A DNA stretch of 64,000 nucleotides from Aeromicrobium sp. Root472D3 (lineage in GTDB: Bacteria > Actinomycetota > Actinomycetes > Propionibacteriales > Nocardioidaceae): assembly GCF_001426485.1 (NCBI RefSeq), contig NZ_LMET01000001.1, positions 482,844 through 546,843 on the forward strand, written 5' to 3'. The notes beneath the pieces were generated by a model. The model was not told where the DNA came from. It was given only the letters and a program-made list of their open reading frames with translations, and ran no database searches. Shown here one piece after another: positions 1 through 6,944 of the stretch; positions within the stretch are counted from its first letter, which is position 1; every line of letters begins with the position of its first letter. The position numbers were made by a program, and so were the translations under genes.

Positions 1-1
1 C

Positions 2-3000
2 GACTCGACGACGTGGCCCGCGAACACCCACGCCACGACATGGGCACGATGCGCCGACGGGACCGGACAGTTCAGCGTCACGCCCGCGACCCTCGGCACG
101 GCCAACCAGTGCACGCCCGACCCGCAGAAGGTCCGCCTCAACGAGGTGCGCAGCGACGGCACCGGCCCCGACTTCGTCGAGCTCGTCAACACCGGCACCC
201 AGCCCGTCGACCTGACAGGCTGGAAGGCCGTCGACGCCGATCCCCTCCACACCCCGACGGCGATCGCCCCCGCAGGCACCACGGTCGCCCCGGGCGCCTT
301 CTTCGCGTTCGAGACCGACGCGCTCGTCGGCGGCTTCGGGCTCGGCAAGGCCGACTCCATCACGGTCTCGCTGCCCGACGGCACGGCTGTCGACACGTAC
401 GAGTGGACGACCCACCGCACCCCGTCCGCCGTTCGCTGCCCGCAGGGCACCGGCGCGTTCGTGATCTCGCGCGCCGCGACGCCGGGAGCCGCCAACGCGT
501 GCCCCGTGCCGGCGGGCGCCGACCAGCTCAAGATCAACGAGGTCGAGTCCGATCCGGCCGACCTCGTCGAGCTCGTCAACACCGGCGACGCGGCGATCGA
601 CGTCTCGGGCTACGTGCTGAAGGACAACGACGACACGCACGCCTTCGCGATCCCGTCCGGGACGGTCCTCGGCGCCGGGGCGGTCAAGTCCTTCGACGTG
701 ACCCTCTCGTACGGACTCGGCAAGGGCGACTCCGCACGGCTCTACACACCGGACGGGTCGACGCTGCTCGACGCGACCACCTGGCCCGCCGACACCCACG
801 CCACGACGTGGGGCCGGTGCCCGAACGGCACCGGCGCCTTCACGACGACCGCGTCGACGATCGGCCTGCCCAACCAGTGCGCGGCAACGGCCGACCCGAG
901 GACAGTCATCCGGATCAACGAGGTCGAGTCGAACGGCGACAAGGTCGCCGACTGGGTCGAGCTGACCAACACCGGCACCAGCACGGTCGACGTCTCGGGC
1001 TGGAAGATCCTCGACGCCGACCCGTCGCACGCCGCGACGCCCGTCGTCGTCCCCGCGAAGACGACGATCGCGCCCGGCGCGTTCTTCGCGATCTACACCG
1101 AGGTCAACCAGTCGCCCGGCTTCGGGCTCGGCGGGGCCGACTCGGCGACGCTCTACCTGGCCGACGGCACGACGAAGGTCGACTCGTACGAGTGGACGAC
1201 GCACGCCGCCACGACCTACGGACGCTGCCCCGACGGTACGGGCGACTTCCGCACCACCACGACGTCGACCCGTGGGGCGTCCAACGCGTGCAGCCCCGTG
1301 CGCCTCAACGAGATCGGCCCCGACTGGGTCGAGCTGGTCAACATCGGCGACACGCCCCTCGACGTCTCGGGCTGGACGCTGAAGGACTCCGGTGACGCCG
1401 GCGCCTACACGTTCCCGACCGGCACGACGGTCCCCGCCAAGGGCTACCGCGTCGTCGAGGCCGGCACGTCCGGCTTCGGCTTCTCGCTCGGCGCCGGCGA
1501 CTCGGTGCGCCTGCTCGGCGCCGACGGGGCCGTCGTCGAGTCGTACACCTGGACCAACCCCGCGGCCGTGACGTACGGACGCTGCAAGGACGGCGTCGGC
1601 GACTTCGTCGACACGCGGGCCGCCACCCAGGGCGCCGCCAACGCGTGCCCCGGTCTCGACACCGAGCCCTGGCCCGGCAGCCAGGACGTCCGCACGGCCG
1701 ACCTCGCGTCGACGTTCACGCAGGACCTCAGCGGCCTGGCCTTCGACCCGGAGGACCCGGACGTGCTGTGGGCCGCGCAGAACAAGCTCGGCACGCTGTT
1801 CAAGCTCGTGCGCGACGGGCAGACGTGGGTGCCCGCCACGACCGACGGCTGGGGTGCGGGCAAGACCCCGACGTACCTCGACGGCACCGGCGCTCCGGAC
1901 ACCGAGGGCCTGACGATCGGGCCCGACGGCTTCGTCTACGCCGCCGCCGAGCGCAACAACGCCGCCAGCGGCGTCAGCCGGATGTCGATCCTGCGCTACG
2001 CACCCGACACCGCCGACACGACCCTGAAGGCGACCGACGAGTGGAACCTGACGAGCCAGATCCCCGCGGCCGGCGCCAACCTCGGCCTCGAGGGCGTCAC
2101 CTGGGTTCCCGACTCGTTCCTGGTCGCCGGCGGATTCGTCGACCAGAGCACGAACAAGCCCTACGTCCCGTCCGACTACCCCCTGCACGGCACGGGGCTG
2201 TACGTCGTCGCGGTCGAGGACACCGGCGCGCTGCACGCCTTCGCGCTCGACTCGACCGGGGGCACGTCGCACAGGATCGCGACGATCTCGAGCGGCTTCG
2301 CGCACCTCGCCGACGTCACGTTCGACGCCGAGCGGCAGCGCCTGTGGGCCGTCACCGACGACACGCACGACGGCAAGACGTCGCTGCTGCAGCTGAAGGG
2401 CGGCGTGTTCACCGTCGCGGAGGCCTACGACCGTCCCGTGACGATGCCCAACCTCAACAACGAGGGCTTCGCGCTGGCCCCGCAGTCGCGCTGCGTCGAC
2501 GGCCTCAAGGAGGTCGTGTGGTCCGACGACGGCGACACCGGCGGGCACTCGATCCGCACCGGCACGATCGCCTGCACGCCGGCGACGACCCCGGTGGAGC
2601 CGCAGCCCGAGCCCACGCCGGTCCCCGTCGACCGGGTCGCGCCCGTCGTGACGATCGCGGGCGTCGCAGCCGGACGCCTGTACGTCGGCGACCGACCGGC
2701 CGCACGGTGCACCGCGACCGACGAGACGTCCGGCCCCGTGGCCTGCCGCCTCACGACGGTCGTGACGCCCAAGCGCACGACGCTGACGGCCCGCGCGACC
2801 GACGCCGCCGGCAACACCGGCACGCGGTCGGTGACGTACCGGACGCTGGCGTACGAGGTGCGCGGCGCCACGTACCGCGGCGGGAAGTTCACGTTGGAGC
2901 GCGGCCGCCGCTACACGCTCGACGGCACCGTCGAGGCCTCCGGTCGCGTGCTCGGCCCGGCGCGGCTCGGCACCGTCGCGAAGCCGTCGGCGCGGTTGAA

Positions 3001-3115
3001 GGACGGTCGGGCGACGGTGCGCGTGCCTCGATCGGCCACGGTCGGCAGCACGTGGAAGATCCTCGTGGTCGAGAAGTCGCGGAGCTACACGATCAAGGTG
3101 CGGGTCGCCCGGTAG
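2..3115 (+). CDS. Secreted multi-LTD (lamin-tail domain) protein with beta-propeller, 5' partial
   Basis: The reading frame is already open at the left edge, so the true start lies outside the window. The visible part holds the end of one LTD repeat and then four full ones (about nt 134-500, 526-890, 910-1290, 1300-1650). Each opens with a (V/L/I)xxNE(V/I) strand plus a WVELxNxG-like motif, and each ends with a cysteine pair (RCxxGxGxF ... NxC), probably a disulfide. A beta-propeller-like section follows (about nt 1670-2570; phytase/SdiA-regulated-like, with DTEGLTIGPDG and LEGVTW motifs). Next comes a proline/glutamate linker and a C-terminal Ig-like region. The composition is that of an exported cell-surface protein; no catalytic role is assigned. 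Family assignment is by motif only. Confidence 0.8.
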   Translation, partial: DSTTWPANTHATTWARCADGTGQFSVTPATLGTANQCTPDPQKVRLNEVRSDGTGPDFVELVNTGTQPVDLTGWKAVDADPLHTPTAIAPAGTTVAPGAFFAFETDALVGGFGLGKADSITVSLPDGTAVDTYEWTTHRTPSAVRCPQGTGAFVISRAATPGAANACPVPAGADQLKINEVESDPADLVELVNTGDAAIDVSGYVLKDNDDTHAFAIPSGTVLGAGAVKSFDVTLSYGLGKGDSARLYTPDGSTLLDATTWPADTHATTWGRCPNGTGAFTTTASTIGLPNQCAATADPRTVIRINEVESNGDKVADWVELTNTGTSTVDVSGWKILDADPSHAATPVVVPAKTTIAPGAFFAIYTEVNQSPGFGLGGADSATLYLADGTTKVDSYEWTTHAATTYGRCPDGTGDFRTTTTSTRGASNACSPVRLNEIGPDWVELVNIGDTPLDVSGWTLKDSGDAGAYTFPTGTTVPAKGYRVVEAGTSGFGFSLGAGDSVRLLGADGAVVESYTWTNPAAVTYGRCKDGVGDFVDTRAATQGAANACPGLDTEPWPGSQDVRTADLASTFTQDLSGLAFDPEDPDVLWAAQNKLGTLFKLVRDGQTWVPATTDGWGAGKTPTYLDGTGAPDTEGLTIGPDGFVYAAAERNNAASGVSRMSILRYAPDTADTTLKATDEWNLTSQIPAAGANLGLEGVTWVPDSFLVAGGFVDQSTNKPYVPSDYPLHGTGLYVVAVEDTGALHAFALDSTGGTSHRIATISSGFAHLADVTFDAERQRLWAVTDDTHDGKTSLLQLKGGVFTVAEAYDRPVTMPNLNNEGFALAPQSRCVDGLKEVVWSDDGDTGGHSIRTGTIACTPATTPVEPQPEPTPVPVDRVAPVVTIAGVAAGRLYVGDRPAARCTATDETSGPVACRLTTVVTPKRTTLTARATDAAGNTGTRSVTYRTLAYEVRGATYRGGKFTLERGRRYTLDGTVEASGRVLGPARLGTVAKPSARLKDGRATVRVPRSATVGSTWKILVVEKSRSYTIKVRVAR

Positions 3116-3146
3116 CCCGCGGACCCGGTCGGGTTGGCTGGGGCGC

Positions 3147-3569
3147 ATGACTGAGATCGTCGTGCGCCCCGCCACCGTGGCCGACGTCGGCGCCGTGCTC
3201 GCGCTGTGGACGGTCGGTGCCGAGAACGCCGACCGCCCGTCCGACTCCGCGGCCGATGTCGAGCGACTGCTCGCGCGTGATCCGGAGGCGCTCGTCCTCG
3301 CGACGGACGGCGAGGACGTCGTCGGGTCGGTGATCGTCGGGTGGGACGGGTGGCGCTGCCACCTCTACCGGCTCGCGGTGCACCCGTCGCACCGACGGCG
3401 GGGCATCGGCCGGACGCTGCTCGAGCACGCCGAGCAGCGCTTCGCCGCCGTCGGCGGCAAGCGGGCCGACGCCATGGTGCTGGACGGCAACGATCTCGGG
3501 GCGTCGATCTGGACCGATGCCGGCTACTCGCGCCAGCCCGAGTGGTCGCGCTGGGTCAAGCCCCTCTGA
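3147..3569 (+). CDS. GNAT family N-acetyltransferase
   Basis: This 140-residue single-domain GNAT protein transfers an acetyl group from acetyl-CoA to an unknown amine. Motif A, the acetyl-CoA pyrophosphate loop, is clear as HPSHRRRGIGRTLLEHAE (about residues 80-97), preceded by the strand YRLAVHP. The length is normal for the family. It begins 31 nt after the LTD gene on the same strand and ends just before a repeat cluster. The substrate cannot be read from sequence. Confidence 0.85.
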   Translation: MTEIVVRPATVADVGAVLALWTVGAENADRPSDSAADVERLLARDPEALVLATDGEDVVGSVIVGWDGWRCHLYRLAVHPSHRRRGIGRTLLEHAEQRFAAVGGKRADAMVLDGNDLGASIWTDAGYSRQPEWSRWVKPL

Positions 3570-3576
3570 CCCACCC

Positions 3577-3767
3577 CATCAGGCTTGCGTCAGTCCCCCT
3601 CGCTTCGCTCACGCTCGGCCGCAAGCGGCCTCCCTGGGGGACGGGAGCAACCGTTCGCCAGGGAGCGCAGCGACCGTGAGGGCGGAGCCCGAGGCGAACT
3701 GCTGCCATGAGGGTTGGGTGGACCCCCTCGCTCCGCTCACGGTCGGCCGCAAGCGGCCTCCCTGGGG
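3577..3767. repeat. Nested-palindrome intergenic repeat, locus 1 (reverse orientation)
   Basis: This fills the gap between the convergent GNAT and siderophore-interacting genes. In reverse orientation it holds two copies of the 'A' half (3596-3637 and 3724-3765), each with the inner palindrome GGCCGC-AA-GCGGCC. Between them lies one 'B' half (3651-3698), related to the ends of A in inverted orientation. A conserved spacer fragment (CATCAGGCTTGCGTCAG) sits at 3577-3593. The same family forms the array at 31.3-31.8 kb and occurs inside an ABC transporter gene near 48.85 kb. No coding function is seen here. Confidence 0.85.
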
Positions 3768-3784
3768 GACGGAAGTGGCGTGGG

Positions 3785-4666
3785 TCAGAGGCCCACGGAC
3801 TCGTAGATGTCGTCGAGGGCGTCGAGGTAGGCGCCCTGGTCGTCGCCGACCTCCCGCTGCACCTCGGCCGACTTCTTCTGGACGACCTCGGCGACCTCCT
3901 CGTAGCGGGCGTTCCACTTCTCGGCCTCGATCTGCCAGTAGCCGCACGTGTAGAAGTCGGCCTGGGGCCACTTCAGCTCGCGTCGCAGATGACGCCGCAC
4001 GGCACGGCTCGCCCGCGCCTCGCCCGCGAGCCACACGTAGCGGTCGGCGTCGGGCAGGTCGCGCGACGTGACGGCCTCGGCGAGGGTCTCGCAGATGTCG
4101 GTCTCCTTGGCCACGACCTGCCACGTGACGTCCACGTCGGCCGGGCTCGGCAGCGCGATCTCGTCGCCGGCGTCGGTCAGGACGACATGCACGACGGCCT
4201 TCTGCTGCGGCGACAGGCCGCGCAGGATGCGCGCGAGCGCCGGCAGGCCCGTGATGTCGGCGACCAGCAGCTGCCAGGCGACGTCGGAGGGCGCGGCGTA
4301 CAGGCCGTGCGGCTCGATCAGGCCGACCTCGTCGCCGGGCCGGCAGCGTCGCACCCAGTCCGAGCCGACGCCCTGGTCGTGCAGCGCGATGTCGAGGTCG
4401 ATCTGCACACGGCCGTCGACGACCCGGTGGTCGGAGATCGTGTAGACGCGGAAGTCGGGCTCGACGGCCCCCTCGGCGTACGAGATGTTCCACGCCTCGT
4501 CGATCTGCGGCAGGGCGAGCGCGGACCCGACGGGCGGGATCAGCACCCGGACGTACTCGTCGGGGATGCCGGTGGTCGGGTAGTCGTCCAGGCCCCCCAG
4601 GGTCACGGTCGCCAGGTGGGCCGACAGCTGGCGGCTCCCGAGCACGGTCGCGGTGTAGGTCTTCAC
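3785..4666 (-). CDS. Siderophore-interacting protein (FAD-dependent ferric-siderophore reductase)
   Basis: A 293-residue ViuB/SIP-family flavoprotein that reduces imported Fe(III)-siderophore in the cytoplasm to release iron. The FAD-binding barrel contains EYVRVLIPP and the FRVYTISDHR segment (the family RxYTxR-type FAD motif), followed by a SIP C-terminal domain with VWLAGEARASRAVRRHL and DFYTCGYW. I chose the GTG start at 4666: it has GGAAGG about 8 nt upstream. A longer reading frame beginning at 4705 would put its start inside the iron box at 4693-4711. The iron box predicts repression by a DtxR/IdeR regulator when iron is plentiful. Confidence 0.9.
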   Translation of the reverse strand: MKTYTATVLGSRQLSAHLATVTLGGLDDYPTTGIPDEYVRVLIPPVGSALALPQIDEAWNISYAEGAVEPDFRVYTISDHRVVDGRVQIDLDIALHDQGVGSDWVRRCRPGDEVGLIEPHGLYAAPSDVAWQLLVADITGLPALARILRGLSPQQKAVVHVVLTDAGDEIALPSPADVDVTWQVVAKETDICETLAEAVTSRDLPDADRYVWLAGEARASRAVRRHLRRELKWPQADFYTCGYWQIEAEKWNARYEEVAEVVQKKSAEVQREVGDDQGAYLDALDDIYESVGL

Positions 4667-4692
4667 AGGTGGTGCCTTCCGGGGATGGCTGG

Positions 4693-4711
4693 CTTGGTAA
4701 GGCAAGCCTAA
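4693..4711 (-). promoter_or_regulatory. DtxR/IdeR-type iron box
   Basis: On the minus strand the 19-mer TTAGGCTTGCCTTACCAAG matches the IdeR/DtxR consensus TTAGGTTAGSCTAACCTAA at 14 of 19 positions, including the TTAGG and ACC cores. It lies 27 nt upstream of the chosen start of the siderophore-interacting gene, where a repressor would block transcription. It is 48 nt from the divergent FemX-like gene, which it may or may not affect. Confidence 0.75.
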
Positions 4712-4746
4712 CTCATCGGCGTCGGGGATCGGACGTCCCGGGTTGG

Positions 4747-4759
4747 TAGCGTGGTGCGG
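4747..4759 (+). promoter_or_regulatory. -10 element predicting a leaderless femX-like mRNA
   Basis: TAGCGT at 4747-4752 is followed by exactly 6 nt and then the GTG start at 4759. No ribosome-binding site is visible, so transcription would begin at or next to the start codon. No convincing -35 was found. The same geometry recurs at other genes in this window. Confidence 0.5.
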
Positions 4760-5895
4760 TGACGACAGCTTCCCCGCACGGCCCCCTCAGCGTCCGGCCC
4801 ATCAGCGCCGACGAGCACCTCGACCGCGTGCGCGCGCGCCCGTCGGTCAGCTTCCTGCAGACTCCCGGGTGGGCGGCGGTCAAGAACGAGTGGCGGGGCG
4901 AGTCGATCGGCTGGTTCGACGGCGACCGCATCGTCGGCTCCGCCCTCGTCCTCTACCGCCAGCTGCCCCGCGTCAAGCGCTACCTGGCCTACCTGCCCGA
5001 GGGCCCCGACATCGACTGGCGCGACGGCGACCTCGACCGGTGGCTGGCCCCGATGGCCTCCCACCTGAAGAAGCAGGGTGCCTTCGGCATCCGCATGGGT
5101 CCGCCGGTCGTGACCCGTCGCTGGCACGCCGCCACGATCAAGCAGGCGATCGCCGATCCGGTGCTCGGCACGCTGTCGGACGTCCCGGCCGACGTGCTGG
5201 ACGACGAGGCGATCGGCGTGGCCACCGCCCTGGCGGGTCTGGGCTGGAAGGAGATCCCCACCGAGGGCGGCTTCTCGGCGGGTCAGCCGAAGTTCAACTT
5301 CCAGCTGCCGCTCGCCGGACGCGACGAGGCCGCCGTCCTCGCCGGCATGAACCAGCTGTGGCGCCGCAACATCAAGAAGGCCGCCAAGGCCGGCGTCGAG
5401 GTCACGACCGGCACCCGCGACGACCTCGCCGCCTTCCACGCCGTGTACGCCGAGACCGCCGAGCGCGACCACTTCACCCCACGGCCGCTGTCGTACTTCG
5501 AGCGCATGTGGGACGCCATGACGGCCGAGGAGGCCGACCGCCTCGTGCTCTACCTGGCCCACCACGAGGGCGATCTGGTCGCGGCGACCACGATGGTGCG
5601 CGTCGGCGAGCACGCCTGGTACTCCTACGGCGCCTCGACGACCGAGAAGCGCGACGTCCGCGGCTCCAACGCGATCCAGTGGCAGATGATCCGCGACGCC
5701 CTCGCCGCCGGCGCGACGACGTACGACATGCGCGGCATCACCGAGACGCTCGACCCCGACGACTCGCACGTCGGCCTGATCCAGTTCAAGGTCGGCACCG
5801 GCGGCGAGGCCGTCGAGTACCTCGGCGAGTGGGACCTGCCGCTCAACCGTGCGCTCCACGCCGGCTTCACCACCTACATGAGGAGGCGGGGATGA
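4759..5895 (+). CDS. FemX/FemAB-family aminoacyltransferase (peptidoglycan interpeptide bridge)
   Basis: This 378-residue protein of the FemAB family uses aminoacyl-tRNA to add an amino acid (often Gly or Ala) to the lipid II stem peptide on the cytoplasmic membrane face. Family hallmarks are the N-terminal SFLQTPGWAAVKNEW segment, RYLAYLPEGPD, the central WRRNIKKAAKAGVEV stretch and the C-terminal YDMRGI...GLIQFKVGTGG region. That last feature is typical of the second GNAT-like subdomain. The stop overlaps the next start (ATGA), so it is translationally coupled to an alanine-racemase-like gene. The amino acid transferred is not evident. Confidence 0.85.
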   Translation: MTTASPHGPLSVRPISADEHLDRVRARPSVSFLQTPGWAAVKNEWRGESIGWFDGDRIVGSALVLYRQLPRVKRYLAYLPEGPDIDWRDGDLDRWLAPMASHLKKQGAFGIRMGPPVVTRRWHAATIKQAIADPVLGTLSDVPADVLDDEAIGVATALAGLGWKEIPTEGGFSAGQPKFNFQLPLAGRDEAAVLAGMNQLWRRNIKKAAKAGVEVTTGTRDDLAAFHAVYAETAERDHFTPRPLSYFERMWDAMTAEEADRLVLYLAHHEGDLVAATTMVRVGEHAWYSYGASTTEKRDVRGSNAIQWQMIRDALAAGATTYDMRGITETLDPDDSHVGLIQFKVGTGGEAVEYLGEWDLPLNRALHAGFTTYMRRRG

Positions 5896-6935
5896 GCGGC
5901 TTCGAGCTCGACGTCGACGCGGCGCGCTGGCGTCGGTCGATCAGCGCGGTCGCCGAGAGCAGGCCCGGGCTGGTGCCCGTCATCAAGGGCAACGGCTACG
6001 GCTTCGGCCGCAGCCTGCTCGCGATGGAGGCGTCCGCGATCGGCGTCACCACGATCTCGGTCGGCACGTACGCCGAGGTGCCCGGCGCGCTGGCGTCGTT
6101 CGACGGCGACGTCATGGTGCTGACGCCGTGGCGTCCGTTCTTCACCGACGTCGTGCTCGACGACCGGGTCATCCACACGCTCGGCCGGGTCGGCGACATC
6201 GCCGAGCTGGCCGCGACGGCTCCCGGCACCCGCATCCTGCTCGAGGGCGAGACGTCGATGTCGCGCCACGGGCTCGACCGGCACGAGCTCGCCGCCGCCG
6301 TCGCGGCGCTCGGCGACCTGCGGGTCGAGGGATTCGCGATCCACCTGCCGCTGCGGTCGATGTCCGGCGGCAACCTCGGCGAGGCCGAGAGCTGGGCCGC
6401 GGTGCTCGAGACGTCACAGGTCGAGACGACGGTCCTGTACGTCTCGCACCTGACGACCGCCGAGGTCGCCGCGCTGTCGACGCGACGTCCGCAGCTCGAC
6501 ATCCGTCCGCGCGTCGGCACGTCGCTGTGGCTCGGCGACCTGGGGGCGTTGTCGGTCCGCGCGACGGTGCTCGACTCGCACCTCGTCGCCAAGGGCGAGC
6601 ACATCGGCTACCGGCAGCGCGCCATGCCGCGCGACGGCACGCTGCTGGTCATCGCCGGCGGCACGAGCCACGGCATCGGGCTCGAGGCACCCAAGGCCTC
6701 GGCCGGGGTCGTCGGGCGCGGCAAGTCGCTGGCGAAGGGCGGCCTCGAGGCCGCGGGCCTCTCGCTGTCGCCGTTCACGATCGCGGGCAAGCAGCGCTGG
6801 TTCGCCGAGCCTCCGCACATGCAGGCCAGCATGGTGTTCGTGCCCGCCAGCGTGACGGCACCCGAGGTCGGCGACACCGTCGACGTCGCGGTGCGCTTCA
6901 CCACCGCGACGTTCGACGCCGTCAACCTGCGCTAG
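5892..6935 (+). CDS. Alanine racemase-like PLP protein
   Basis: A 347-residue fold-type III PLP enzyme related to alanine racemase, overlapping the FemX-like gene by 4 nt. The PLP lysine lies in VIKGNGYGFG (about residue 36). RPRVGTSLWLG resembles the family's substrate and PLP contact motif. GEHIGYRQR aligns with the segment carrying the catalytic tyrosine. The usual C-terminal (C/S)MD motif reads HMQ, so the Met is kept but the Asp is not. This is not a textbook Alr; activity toward alanine is therefore likely but not certain. The fixed pairing with FemX suggests it supplies or modifies a residue for the peptide stem or bridge. Confidence 0.75.
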   Translation: MSGFELDVDAARWRRSISAVAESRPGLVPVIKGNGYGFGRSLLAMEASAIGVTTISVGTYAEVPGALASFDGDVMVLTPWRPFFTDVVLDDRVIHTLGRVGDIAELAATAPGTRILLEGETSMSRHGLDRHELAAAVAALGDLRVEGFAIHLPLRSMSGGNLGEAESWAAVLETSQVETTVLYVSHLTTAEVAALSTRRPQLDIRPRVGTSLWLGDLGALSVRATVLDSHLVAKGEHIGYRQRAMPRDGTLLVIAGGTSHGIGLEAPKASAGVVGRGKSLAKGGLEAAGLSLSPFTIAGKQRWFAEPPHMQASMVFVPASVTAPEVGDTVDVAVRFTTATFDAVNLR

Positions 6936-6944
6936 GGCGGATGC

